Notes: a model not told the origin generated them from the sequence alone. A stretch of 64,000 nucleotides of DNA from Rhizophagus clarus (GCA_015698045.1 BLAL01000193.1:1178501-1242500), one strand, 5' to 3'; positions 21,276 through 33,025 are shown, counted from the first letter of the stretch. Numbers and translations: made by a program.

Positions 21276-24200
21276 TTAACGATATCTTCCACCTCTTCCA
21301 CCTCTTTTAAAATCCCGATAATCGGATGAAGGTGGCGAAGGTCGCCTTGGATCTCTTGGTGGAGGCCTATAATCTTCTGAGTCATGGTGTCTGTCTTCTC
21401 TCATAAATCTTCTTGGTCGATTATGGCGATTTCGATCTCGATCCGAAGTTGATCGATTCCAATTTGGTCTATGTTCTTTTTCTCGTTGTTGTGGTCGAGA
21501 TGCTTCATATTGTGAATTATTGTAATTTTGTGGATACGAGTTAAAATTTTCAAATTGAGGGGACGATCCTATTGATATTTGTTGTCTTATGGGCTGCTGT
21601 TGTGCAACACTACTTGGTGGATCAGATATTACGTGATGTCCAAACTGTGCTGGCACATTTTGTTGCTGAGCATGTGAAGGCGGTGGCATGAATTGTGATT
21701 GAACAAGAGGCGGTCCTTGTTGAGGAGGAAATACTTGTTGCTGTGGGTGTTGTTGTGGCTGCTGCATTGGAGGCATCCATTGTTGATGAGGTGGTTGGAC
21801 TACAGGATAATTTGGAGGAGCTTGGATTGGTAATTGTGACTGTTGTTGCTGTGATTGTTGAGAGTTCCAATACAATTGCGACGGCTGAGAGGTCAATTGA
21901 GGATGATGTATCATTGGTGGGTTAGGAGGATACGAAGGCAATCCATAAAATCCATTTGTTGAGACAATTAATTGTGGTTGCTGTACATGTGGAGCTTGTT
22001 GAATACCTTGCGAGACATTACTGTTCAAACTCGGAGGATTTTGATTATTTTTAGACAATGATGACTGTAGAAATGCCGAAATTGTTGTCGAAGGTAAACC
22101 AATAGAACTTGTTGTTAATGGTGCGTTGAGTTGAATTGATTCGTTGCTAACAATATTAGATCCAATATTTGGTAGCGCGATCACTTTGGCCAAATTAGCG
22201 GTAGATTCAGAATCGATCTTTTCTTTCTTAGTTGTTCTGTTATTTATCTCGTTTATATCATGAATACGTTTTGTTTTATTTGATTCTGCTTCAACAATTA
22301 TTATAGCACCTAATAATAACCTAGTTGGGCGCTTTTCAAGGGATAAGATTCCATCTAAATCTAAGAAAGTTACAACATCTGGAAGTTTATCTTCGGGTTC
22401 TAATGAAATTATATACATATCCCTTACAGTGTTATACGCAGGTGCAACGCGTCCATATCGACGCTTTGTTTCTCCTGATGTTTTTGGTGCGTAATGTAAA
22501 GAATTAAATATAGTTTCAAATTCTTTATTATTAGGAGAATTTTCACCAATATCAAACCTAATAATAGCTATATCTTTACTAGGTGAGCACCAACAATCAA
22601 CTAAATAATTGTCAACATCTTCGATTCTGGAAACGTGACCGTTAACTATCACTGATGACGAGAGATATTCATCCCAATTTCGTTTCTTATCACGTTTCTT
22701 TGCGGCAAGAAGGTCCGCATGTCCGGAAAAATCTCCAATTTTCTTATCAAATACCAATTTACCCTTCCATACAATTTCAGGTGCAGTATTTATAATTTCA
22801 TTCGGAGATTTTAGAGGAGATTTTGGAGATTCTGGAGAAAATCCAGGACGCATATCTAAAGGACTTCCGGGTGAATATTGATACGACAAATTTGGAGGCG
22901 AATGCATCGTCGGTGAATCAATTGGCGATGCACCTTGTGATGCTAGAGGGCTATATACCATTTCTTTATCGTCAAAAACTAATTCAGGATGTACATTATC
23001 CGAAATTTTTACAGTTTCACTATTATCATCATTTTTATCAGCGGGTCCTTTTGGTATATCCAAGCTGGTTGATATGTTATCAGGTAATGGATTGCTTTCT
23101 GAATCTTTTATTGTTGTTACATTATTATCATTCGAACTTGTCCAATTTTTCAGAGCTAAATCTTCAAGTTTAGGTCTCTCAGTAACGGGAGAGGTAAAAC
23201 TTGCGTATGTAGGAGAATTTCCTTCCTCCGAATAAGTGTTAGTATCTTTTGGAGAATCCCGAGGAGAATCTCGAACATTTTCAACTATAATTAATTCTCC
23301 TTTATGAGTTGTCTTAATTCTTGGACCAGTATCCTCACGTTTTAAAATTGATCGTTGTAGACTTTCCCTACGTACTTTAGCCATTAAAGCTTTTTGTTCA
23401 GGATTTGCCAATTCTTCGGAAGACATCATAACTAAAGTTTCTGGGAGAATGTCACCTAAAAGTATTCTACGCAACAAATTTTTTTCATTTTTAGGATCAT
23501 TTAAACTTGTAATCAGGCTTCGAACTTTAGTTTTGTAGTCCTGTCCGATAATACCTTTAGCAAATTTATGAAAAATTGCTTCTTCAATTTCATTTGCAAG
23601 TTGAAGTCCGAGTTCATGAGGGATTTTATCTTTTTCAGGAAAATCAGGTTCTTGAATGAGTTCAATATATTTATTAGTGAATAATCCCTTAAGTTTCTCC
23701 GGAAGTACATTTCGTATTTTTGGACGATTGTCACTTGAACTTGTAGATTGTGATTTATTAGGAGTAGAACCAGATTTTGTGATAGACACAGGCTTTTTTG
23801 CCAATGGCGAAGATTTTATTTTAGGTAGTATTGGACGTGGTGTCTTCTTTGATTCCGATTCAGGTTGAGTATGCAATAATTCTTTATCTTGTGATTTTTT
23901 GATTTCCAATATATGACCTTGAATGAAACACTTATTACTACAGTAGGGATTATTATCACGTGCTTTTTCCGTACAATTTTGAAGCTTGCACTTTGGTGGT
24001 TCCTAATAAAGATAAATGTATAAACATTTTTTATTACTTTCATTAAAGACAAATCCTTTTGATCTCATCTTTCTGCATTTTCAAAGTTACTAATTAAATA
24101 ACTTACGATCTGTCTTGGTTCCTCAATCATCAATGCCTTCGGATCGATACCCGTTGCCTCCACTGTGGGGCAATCTTCTAAAAGAATAGAAAAGAAATGA

Positions 24201-25147
24201 GAACTTAGTGAAAGATTCTTATTGGTGTATCGACCAATCAAAATAAAGAAAACAACGAAAATGGCGCAGCAAATCAATATAACGACGTAATTGAGCGCTA
24301 TCTTATTTAAACCTTCCTCTACCGTTATGTAAAAAATGGGCGAAGAAGTGTGATAATTATCTTCACGAAACACACCTTGAATTAAACTTGTTAGCGTTCT
24401 AGTTCCTTGGCAGTTTGGACACATATATTTTTCTATTTCTTTTGCTTGTTGCTTTGTTAAATTCACACACCTAATATGATACCTGTATTATTATATAATG
24501 ACGTGGTACAAGTAATATGACAACATAATAAACGCAAAGATTTTAATTTCCAATTCGTTTACAATTTGGGCCATTAAATTTACAACATAAAAAAAGTTCT
24601 TGTAATCTTTATTATTATGAAATAAAACTTGCCACTCGTTGCAGTAATCACAAATAATCATTGTTCCGTAAGATGGACCTTGACAAACACAATAAGGTCC
24701 CTTATCTTCCGGTTCATTTTTTTCTTTTTGAATTTTTCTTCTACGTGGTTCAATACCGGGTGTCGGACGTAATTGATTTGCATACCGTGTTCCATATGAA
24801 TGTCCCTGAACTTTCAATGACTGGCCAGGTTGGTCCATATATGTTGAGTCTGTTAGGTACTGTGAACTTGCTGCTACAGGATTTATTAATGCTAACTGTG
24901 TATTATTATTTTGAGCATTTTGAACGGGATCATGATCCCATCCTTCTGTAGTATCAGACACAAACTGATCTCCATTATTAAATGAATTAACACCTAAATC
25001 TCCAAGAGACTCTACTTCATGTCTCGAGGAGTCATTTATATATTGAGATATTGAAATACTATCTATTTCATTTGACTTCATTATATTATCATCCATTTCA
25101 CCATAAAATGGTAAATTTACATAATTGCTATATTCGCTACTTTCCAT
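21276..25147 (-). CDS. Bye1-like PHD / TFIIS-M / SPOC transcription factor
   Basis: Four exons read from the minus strand: 25147-24633, 24482-24376, 24177-24107 and 24002-21276, giving about 1139 residues with matching phases (2, 1, 0). Exon 1 has an acidic, Asn-rich N-terminus and starts a PHD finger at about residue 152 (CVCQ, CDYCNEW); exon 2 finishes it (YHIRCVNLT, YMCPNC). Exon 4 opens with a small Cys cluster (CKLQNC, YCSNKC), then a TFIIS central domain at about 328-445 (RNVLPEKLKGLF), a SPOC domain at about 654-800 (WKGKLVF to VVTFLDLDG), a Pro/Gln-rich region and a basic RGG tail. This is the architecture of Bye1/PHF3/DIDO proteins, which bind RNA polymerase II and methylated H3K4 in the nucleus. 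Intron 1 has a GC donor. Confidence 0.92.
24483..24632 (-). other. GC-AG intron inside the PHD finger
   Basis: The exon ends TG and the intron begins GCAAGT, the best GC-type donor consensus; it ends CAG. Splicing joins TG to G to restore the Trp of CNEW, followed at once by YHIRC, giving the full PHD pattern W-Y-H-x2-C. No GT donor nearby keeps both frame and finger. Confidence 0.8.
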
Positions 25148-25820
25148 CTTTATTAAACTATGGTAGGAAAAGAAAGTTGTCTACAGAGAATTTTTATATA
25201 TGTCAACAAAAGTATATAAGTTGGATCGTTTTAAAAGAACAAGTAAAACTAAATATAAACCTTCTCTCAAAAAGAAGAAAAAAAAAAAAAAAAAATTTTT
25301 GTACCTATGGGTCTAGTACGTTATCTCTTTTTTATCACTTTATTACCTTCAAAAATTATGAGTAAAAAATGGTTAAAATTGACTGTGAATTACGGTTAAA
25401 TAAAGATTCTAGTTTGTAGAAGTTTGTAGAGTGCCTATAATTTTTCAGATCTTTGGTGAAGAGTAATTGAGAAACGAAAAAAAAAAAAATTTCTCTTAAA
25501 AATGTGGCTAAAGTTGTACAAAACACTCCTTTACTAAGCGATTTAAAGGTTGTGATATCACGTGCGAAATTTCAACGTTTCTATTGGCCTTTTGTCTTAC
25601 TATATTACTAAACTAACCAAATTTGAATTTCGTGTAGCAAATTTTTTTCAGCCGCAACTTACTGCGTTTCGAACTTAACTGTGGTTTAAGGTCTTTAAAT
25701 CAGGATTTAAAATCAGACTTGATAACTATTTTTAATTACTCAATGTTAAAATTTGATTTATTATTAACAATTAGTAATTAACAGTTAATAAATTATGTTG
25801 GATGATTACAAAAATCCATT
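25148..25820. other. Upstream region of the Bye1-like gene
   Basis: Non-coding. It carries A runs at 25266-25287 and 25477-25490. No gene is supported. Confidence 0.45.
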
Positions 25821-26101
25821 TTCCGGACCAGCGCACAAACGTTACTTAAATATTGCCGGATTTTCCGAAAGATTTGTGGTAAATCCGTAAAAATTTTTTA
25901 AATCCGGAATTTTTTCGGACGTGACGTGGCAGATTTCCGGTAAAATTTTCAAATATCGGATATTTAATAGTATATAATAAACCATTGAACTTTTTATTCC
26001 GGTCACATGTTCCGACGCAAAAAATAAATTTCCGGAATTTTTAGGTTTTTTCGGAAGAAATCCGAAATTTTTTCAAAAACTTTTTGTGCGCTGTTCCGGA
26101 C
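25821..26101. mobile_element. hAT-type MITE with perfect 8-bp target duplication
   Basis: A 265-bp element at 25829-26093 starts CAGCGCACAAA and ends with its inverse TTTGTGCGCTG. It is flanked on both sides by TTCCGGAC (25821-25828 and 26094-26101), an exact 8-bp target duplication. The interior is rich in CCGGA/TCCGG words. No coding capacity. TIRs beginning CAG and an 8-bp duplication fit the hAT superfamily. Confidence 0.88.
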
Positions 26102-26608
26102 GGCTAATACTTTTTTCAATCGGTCAAAAAAATATTGAACTTAGACAATTAAAGTAATTTCACATATTAAAAAATCGTGCACGTGATCAAATATTCCAAA
26201 TCAGGAAACTTTATTTACTTTAAATAGTCCTTATCATTTGCAAAATATATTATCAAACCTTTGCCACTTCCACTACGCCTTTTAATTTAACGCATTTAAA
26301 TATGCACATATTCTCATTTATTTTTAAAACAGTCATCTAAAGAAACAAATATCATACTGTATCAAAGAAATAATGCGATAAAAATTATTTTGAAATAATA
26401 TAGACTTTGCAGAATTATAACTAGGGAACGGAAACCATTAAGTTCGAAGATATTTTTTGTTGTTATAACGTCACTTGTCACGTGCCGGACGGACATCATG
26501 ACATTGCGTTACACTTCAAACTAATTAATAGTTTAAAAAGAATAACCAGTAATAGTCGAATATTGGAACAACTACTTATAAGTAACAGAACTGGATTAAG
26601 AATTAATA

Positions 26609-27106
26609 ATGAATGAACAAATTAGGAATATATTAATAGTTAGTTATAGTGGTCGCGGCAAATCCACACTAGCCAATGTATTAAGTGATACTGATGATAT
26701 CGGGGAATACTCAACCAGCGATAATCAAATTTTCCTGAAAGAAATTTCGAATGGAAGGGGATGAAATATCGTGTAGTCGACACCGTTGGAACTGGAAAAG
26801 AAGTAACGCATGAAAATGTAGAAGAAATGATCCATTTGATACCGGAAGGAATAAGTCAAGTTTTATTCGTGATTGACGGGAAATGTGAGAACTAAATTTA
26901 GCAACTTTAAAAATGAATACGTATGTAAAAAGGATAAAGAAGATTTATGTAAAGAGAGCGAAATAATTAACAAATTAAACATTGATATCGTTCATGTAGA
27001 CAATCCCCCAATAAATATTACCGTTTATGATGATGATAATAAAGAAACAATTGAGATCAGTCAATTGGGGAAAGTATGTCATCTAATTTTGTCCTATTTA
27101 ACATGA
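26609..27106 (+). pseudogene. AIG1-type GTPase, frameshifted and internally deleted
   Basis: Begins ATG, then 'NILIVSYSGRGKSTLANVL': the P-loop keeps GKS, but its first Gly is Ser. The frame breaks near 26745 just before the WKGMKYRVVDTVG segment, which is intact in the next frame up to 'VLFVIDGK'. About 100 bases are then missing, because VIDGK is followed almost directly by VRTKFSNF. The last part keeps HVDNPPINI and a short D run. The conserved C-terminal helix is degraded. Confidence 0.8.
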
Positions 27107-27469
27107 TAAATAAATTTAACTTTATAATATATTTATTATCATCTCATGTTATGGTTTTTATATAAATATATTAATATCATAAAAAGTTTTCATTCCCAAT
27201 AAAATTTTAAAATAAAATTTAGGTTTTCTTGACTTTAATTTTAATATGCAAATACAATAAACTTTATAACAATAAATATTCGTTTATGTTTATAAAATAT
27301 TCTAAATGAAAATTTGAAGTACTAAAATTGTGCTACTAAAATATAACCAACTAAATACCCATTCTTATACACAATCGCAAATATACCGTAAAATAATGAT
27401 AGTGAATTGGTAAAATCACCCCAATAACGCTCATTTTTCTTATTAAATATGATTTCTTAGATTTTTGTA

Positions 27470-27760
27470 ACTAAATTATCACCAGCCGTTAATATCCTTC
27501 GACCACTACTGAATAATTGATTCTAAATTTCACTCTTTAGCTGCCTTTCTAAATTTCCTAAATCTAATTTTCCATCATTTCTAATTGTTACTTCATTGTC
27601 TTTATCACTGACAAAAAAAAACATCTATCAGGTAATTGTCAACGTGAACGATACGTTTAAGTACCTTTTTGTTTAGCTATGCAAATCTTTTGTCTTCTCT
27701 GCGCTTAGGTTTTTTCTTAAAGTTCTTCCCAATTTATTTTTCTTTATACAAAAGTTCCCA
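27470..27760 (-). pseudogene. Relic of an AIG1-type GTPase
   Basis: The minus strand keeps a TKF-like segment followed by lysine-rich remnants near 27690-27755, then 'IVHVDNYLIDVF' near 27625-27665 in the place of HVDNPPxxI. It lies head-to-head with the intact short-form gene at 27846. Highly degraded. Confidence 0.55.
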
Positions 27761-27845
27761 CTAAAATTATCATCCAATAGGAAATTTGTGTAACTGTAAC
27801 CAAGAATTCTAAAAAAAAAATTTCAAGAACGAAAACAAAATAAAT

Positions 27846-28583
27846 ATGGGAATCAAGAATTTATTGATAGTTGGTTGCACTACCTGTGGTAAATCCACAT
27901 TAGCTAACGTACTATGCGGTAAAAGAACTTTTGATGAAAACGAGAGTACAATTAGGAATTCAAGAGATTTCCAAGAAGAAAAATTCTTTTGGAAAGGTAT
28001 AGAATATCACGTAGTTGATATTAGGGTTGTATTAGATGAAAAGAAAATTTTATATAAAATAGGACGAGTAATATGTTCGATGCCGGAAGGGATAAGACAA
28101 GTTTTATTTGTAGTTGATCAAAGACTAACGGCAGAAGAAAGTGAAAAACTTAAAAAAATTGATGATTTCATCTTAAAAATCGGTATTAAGGAATTTACTA
28201 CTATCGTGAGAACTAAATTTGAAAATTTTAAAATTGTTGAAAAGTGTAAAGATGACAAAGATGATTTTTGTCAATTAAACGACAAAATATTTGAACATAC
28301 ACGCATCATTCACGTAGACAATCCCCCGACACATATTCTTAAGAATGATGATGATGAAACAATAGAAAATAATGAAAGAAAAAGAATAAGATCAAGAAAT
28401 AAACTTCTAAACCATTTGGAGAACGTATGTTCGGAAAGATACTTCAAATTAAAAAATTGGGATAAATTGGTGAAGTCAAAACATTTAAAAAATTTAAATA
28501 GATTTAACATAGAAAATATAGATAAGTCAGAAGAAAAACTTACTAAAAAAACTAAAATCCCGTTTAGATTCAGATGTTACTAG
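27846..28583 (+). CDS. AIG1-type GTPase, short form, with lost G3 motif
   Basis: 245 residues, ATG nine codons before GCTTCGKS. The AIG1 box 'VLFVVDQRLTAEE', VRTKFENF, HVDNPP and a short D run are all in one frame, followed by the basic helix and a lysine-rich tail ending FRFRCY. The G3 motif is damaged: where paralogues have VVDTxGxGDT this one reads VVDIRVVLDE, so the DxxG glycine is missing. It may bind nucleotide without hydrolysing it, or be an early pseudogene with an open frame. There is no CaaX box. Confidence 0.78.
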   Translation: MGIKNLLIVGCTTCGKSTLANVLCGKRTFDENESTIRNSRDFQEEKFFWKGIEYHVVDIRVVLDEKKILYKIGRVICSMPEGIRQVLFVVDQRLTAEESEKLKKIDDFILKIGIKEFTTIVRTKFENFKIVEKCKDDKDDFCQLNDKIFEHTRIIHVDNPPTHILKNDDDETIENNERKRIRSRNKLLNHLENVCSERYFKLKNWDKLVKSKHLKNLNRFNIENIDKSEEKLTKKTKIPFRFRCY

Positions 28584-28839
28584 ATTAATCAAGAAGTTAA
28601 CAGATTAGTGTTTAATAGGAAAATTTATGGTGAGAAGAGTGAGAGGTGCAATTTCAGCAATTTCACTTAATTCACCTAAAGCAACACTACCATATTATTA
28701 TTTTATTAATCAACTTGCGCAATCTTAATCCTTTCATATACAGTATATACTTTGTATTTATTTAAATAGTCCTACGGACAATAAATCAATAAAATTCAAC
28801 TATATGGTTGTCTTATTGATTAATCTTATTTTTTTATAC

Positions 28840-29130
28840 TAATCCTGGGATATTGTTTACATAATCTATAATTTAGCAAATTAATATTTCTTCATATAAC
28901 TTCATTTTTACAAAATTACTAAACAACATTGTATTCAATAATATCGTTTCTTTATTAAATATTTCTTCTGTTATGAATTTCCGTTAATTACAAACAAATC
29001 TTGATCTATTTTTCACAATATTGAATATAACCAGAAAACTTGTTTTGCTTGAAGAATTTTCAAAATCACAAAATAAGTATTCGATTAACGATTTTTGAGC
29101 ATGAAAATGATTATATTATTGATAGTAACA
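28840..29130 (-). pseudogene. Relic of an AIG1-type GTPase
   Basis: Minus-strand fragments: 'DQDLFVINGN' near 28985-29010 (position of 'SQVLFVIDGRF'), 'FSNFVKMKLYEE' near 28890-28920, and 'IIDYVNNIPG' near 28850-28870 (position of HVDNPP). Stops and frameshifts throughout. Confidence 0.55.
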
Positions 29131-29271
29131 AAAAGGATTTAACCACTAAGACAAACCGTTTATTTTATGTTCAAAATGTTGATCAAAGTCACGTGTAACA
29201 CTGCAAATCAATCCTTCAGGAAAAAAAAAGCCGTTATACCACAAAAATTTAACGAAGAAAGCGAATAAAAA

Positions 29272-30736
29272 ATGCCTAAAAAAAAAGGGACAACAATGGT
29301 TTAATGATAAATATAGTAGAGATAAAGATATAAAAATTACTGGTAACAAACGCTTAAATTTCGAAGGTTCTTTAAAGAAAAAAATTCAGAAAGTATAAGT
29401 TTGAAGAATCTTAAGATAGCCGATTGGAAATAAGTGATTGTTCTCAACTTAACTTTATCAGCTTATTTGAATATAATAAACTTACGAGATTATCAGTGTC
29501 TGATTATCCAAAACTAACCACACTTGATTGTTCAACAAATGGGTTAACTAATTTGAAAATAAGTGGATGTTCTCGACTTAAAGATATTACGAACTTGTCT
29601 AAGGCTCCTAAACTTGTGAGTTTATCTCTGATTTATTGTCCAAATAGAACCAAGCTTGATTGTTCATCAACTGAAAAGTTAATTGAGTTAACAGTTATTG
29701 AACTCAATTGTTCAAATACTTCGATTAACATATTAAGTGTTAATCTTTGTCCAGATATTCAAAGACTTAATTGTTCCAATAATGATAAACTTATTAATTT
29801 AGATATAAGCAACTGTAAAAAATTGGTATTTCTTGATTGTTCTAATAGTAATTTAACAAGTCTTGATATAAGCAACTGCAAATCGTTGTTTGGTGAATAT
29901 GAACAAAATGGCATTAAATCTAAAGACTTTAAATATCCTCCTAATTTGAAAATTATTAGGAAGATTATTGCTAAGAATTTAATAATAGTTGGTCGTACTG
30001 GTGGTGGTAAATCCACATTATCCAATGTATTGACTGGTACTACGGAGTTTGAGGAGAGTGGGAGAGTGGGCGTTCAATTAGCGTCACTAAAAATTTCCAG
30101 AAAAAAGATTTTGTATGGAAGGGGAAAAATTTTAATGTGGTAGATACAATTGGAGTTGGGGATACTAAACTATCCACAAAGAAAGTTTTATATAAGGTAT
30201 TAGACTATACCAGAAGGGATAAGCCAAATTTTATTCGTGATTGATGGAAGATTTACAGCGGAAGAAGCAAAAATATTTAACTTGCTTAAAAGGTTCTATT
30301 TTCAACATTTTTGAAATTGGTATTCTTGAATATGTTACTATTGTAAGAACTAAATTCAGTAATTTTAAAAATAAAAATGAATGTGATGCAGATAAGAAAC
30401 AATTGCATAATGAGAATGAAAATATTGCTAAAATAGTTAAATCATGTAGAGATGTTGTTTATGTAGATAATCCTCCAACAAATATTCATATTATCGATGA
30501 TGATGATCTAGAAACAATTAATACTAATAAAAAAATAAGAGAAAGGTCAAGAAAAATAATATTAGAATATTTAGACAAAGAATGTCAGATGGAATGCTTT
30601 AGATTAAAAACGTGGGATCAGATACGTAACCGATTATATAGAAAGTAATTATGATGATTTACCACCGGAGTTAGAAAAGAATCAGGAAGTTCAGGCGCTT
30701 ATTAAAATAACCCAATTATTTTGTTCAATTATTTAA
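29272..30736 (+). pseudogene. LRR-AIG1 GTPase with several frameshifts, CaaX end CSII
   Basis: Starts ATG with the family N-terminus (QQWFNDKYS) after a frameshift in a run of nine A. A second break lies in the A run near 29380. LRRs follow in one frame (29424 on), then GRTGGGKS near 29993. The frame breaks again near 30065, near 30195, where about 15 bases of the 'KIADGIYSMPEG' segment are lost, and near 30290. VRTKFSNF, YVDNPP and a D run follow in one frame. The last break near 30630 leads to a C-terminus ending LFCSII, again a CaaX box. Most breaks are single-base and two lie in homopolymers, so assembly error is possible for some of them. Confidence 0.82.
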
Positions 30737-31264
30737 AAAATTGACATTCAAAGATGTAGTGATCGGTAATGAATATAGACTTTATTAGTCAGTATATAAA
30801 ATTTGTATAATATTCATTTAAAGACGTTTATTTTAGTGTTATAAAAAGACAATAGAAACAAAATATATAAATTTGTGTATTGAAGAAATGAATGTAAATG
30901 CTTTGTAATGTAACTTCGATTGCAGATTGCCAAGTAGATTTCTAAAGAAGTAAAATTGCGCGAGATTAAAATCTTTGATGGTTGTATTAGAGTCGCAACT
31001 TTTGGTCCAAATGAATTTGAAAGAATTGATTTCGGAGTTTTATGGAAAATTCAAATTTTTACACAAAATTTTTAAACCTTTTATCGTATTACATATGATA
31101 AATAATTTCACAAGGTGAATCTTACTAAAAATTTAATATATTAAATTATCTAAACCTTTTCATAGTAAGTTAATCCGAAAAAAAAAAAAAATGCAGACCT
31201 TCAAATACCACACAAAATAAAATGAAGAATTTTTCTAATTGCCGGATTATGATATTTATAATTT

Positions 31265-31440
31265 GCTCCTTCTAACCCTAACCTAACCCGTCCGCGCAAT
31301 ATTTTTCTAGCACACTCACTCTATCCCTAACCCTAAGCTCTCCTTCTATGCAATAATATTCTCCTAACACGCTAACCTTTAACCTAATCCTAAGCTTCGC
31401 TTCCACACAATAATATTTTCAACATAATTAAATCCTAAGC
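31265..31440. repeat. Degenerate telomere-like repeats
   Basis: CCCTAA words recur on the plus strand (CTAACCCTAACCTAACCC near 31275, CCCTAACCCTAAGC near 31326, CTAATCCTAAGC near 31384), spaced about 60 bases apart by a repeated spacer containing 'gcaataatattctc'. It looks like a worn subtelomeric unit in about three copies. Confidence 0.7.
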
Positions 31441-31639
31441 CACTTTAATACTCAATTTATTATGTAAACATTAAAAAGCATCAGTTACAATAAAACATAT
31501 TCAATTACGAAAGCAATGACAATACAATAAAATATTATAGTTACCATTATCACTTTCGAAATCATTCGATTCTATTATCATCATTATAACTACCAATATT
31601 CATTTTGTAGTATTATAAAAAAGAAAAATATTCGTATGG

Positions 31640-32110
31640 AAAAAAGTAAAAATACCGCCACGAAACTTTTATTAGTGACTTAAATCAGTAAAGAGTATAA
31701 TTTAGGTGATTCAACTGAATCATCCCAAGTCTACATGCTTTTTCCAAATGTTATGCCAGTATAGATTGTTCCTTCATTATCTTTATAATCAATTAAAATA
31801 TTTATCGAGGATTAACATAAACAATATTTTTTAGATAATCTGGAAATTGTTTCACTCTCCTTGCACTAACTTTTTTTCACTCAAGCGTATACTATTTCGT
31901 CTATCATGAATTTTCCGTCAATTACAAATAAACTTGGCTTATCCATTATGGTATCAAAATAGATTATTTCTTCTACTTTTTCATAAATGACTTCCTTTCC
32001 GACTCCGATAGTGTCGACACATGATATTTCGTTCCTCTCCTTTAGAAATCTTTTTTCTTAATAATGTGGATTTATCGCGACAGTATAACCAATTATTGAT
32101 ATAATCCTAA
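31640..32110 (-). pseudogene. Relic of an AIG1-type GTPase
   Basis: Minus-strand pieces: 'VDTIGVGKEVIYEKVEEII' near 31965-32020, 'LFVIDGKF' near 31915-31935, and 'IVYVNPR' plus a D/E stretch near 31770-31830. The P-loop is a vestige near 32080. Multiple frameshifts. Confidence 0.6.
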
Positions 32111-32499
32111 CCTCTTCTTTCGTCATTCTTTGAGTTGTTGTTTTCAAGTTGTGAAGTTAATTTGTAAATTTAGACTGATTCACCAAATTTTAATTATTAA
32201 GTTTCTAAGCCTTGTATTCACTAGAGCGATTTAGAGCGATTCTTAGTACAGTAATAGTTACATCGATTATGAAAGAAACGACTAAAACGATAGAAACTGG
32301 TATGCTGATAAGTAAGAGTCGTCCACGATTTAAGCAGACTCCCTTTGAAGCTGAACATTAAATCATTCCTAGATCCTTAATCTGATTGGTTAGGTTACGA
32401 AAGTCGATCACTCGATTTATTAAATTGTAACTTGAGCAACTGCAATTAATTAATGGAGGACTTGAAAATGAGAAATGCCAGCACCCTAAATATATTAAG

Positions 32500-33025
32500 G
32501 TTAATATTTTAAATATCTTCCATTTTTGGGAGGAATAACAGAATATAATAGTAATTCGCCATACCATAACAGCACAAAAAATTTCCAAAATAAAGATTTT
32601 GAATTGGTATGGAAATAGTTATAATGTGGTTGACCGATTGGAGCCGGGAGACTAAACTATCTAAATCAGAAAGGATAAGCCAAATTGTGATTGATGGAAG
32701 ATTTATTGTTTCTTATCTGTTTCACATTTATTTTTATTTTTAAAACTAAAATAGATCTCGCAATAACCAAGTGTTAACAATGGAATGCTCAGTATTCCGC
32801 CGTGTTACTGAAATAGTTAGTTTATTTTGAATATTTATCGACATAAACAACGTCTCTACATAATTTAACAAAAGAATAAGAGATAGATCAAGAAAAATAA
32901 TATTAGAACAGCATGTCAAGATTAAATACTTTAAATTAAAAACTTGAGATAAGATTCGTAACAATTGTATATAAAGTAATCGTGAAGATTTACCAACCAG
33001 AAGTTCAAACAAATCAAAACTATAA
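32500..33025 (+). pseudogene. Rearranged GTPase relic with an inverted piece
   Basis: The plus strand has 'KNFQNKDFELVW', 'YNVVD' and 'GAGDTKLS' near 32590-32660, then 'VIDGRFI' near 32690, and further on 'RIRDRSRKIILE', 'IKYFKLKT' and a C-terminal region near 32875-33020 like that of the copy ending at 30736. Between them, 32818-32870 reads on the minus strand as 'VKLCRDVVYVD', the segment that should stand just before the basic helix. One segment has therefore been inverted in place. Confidence 0.6.
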
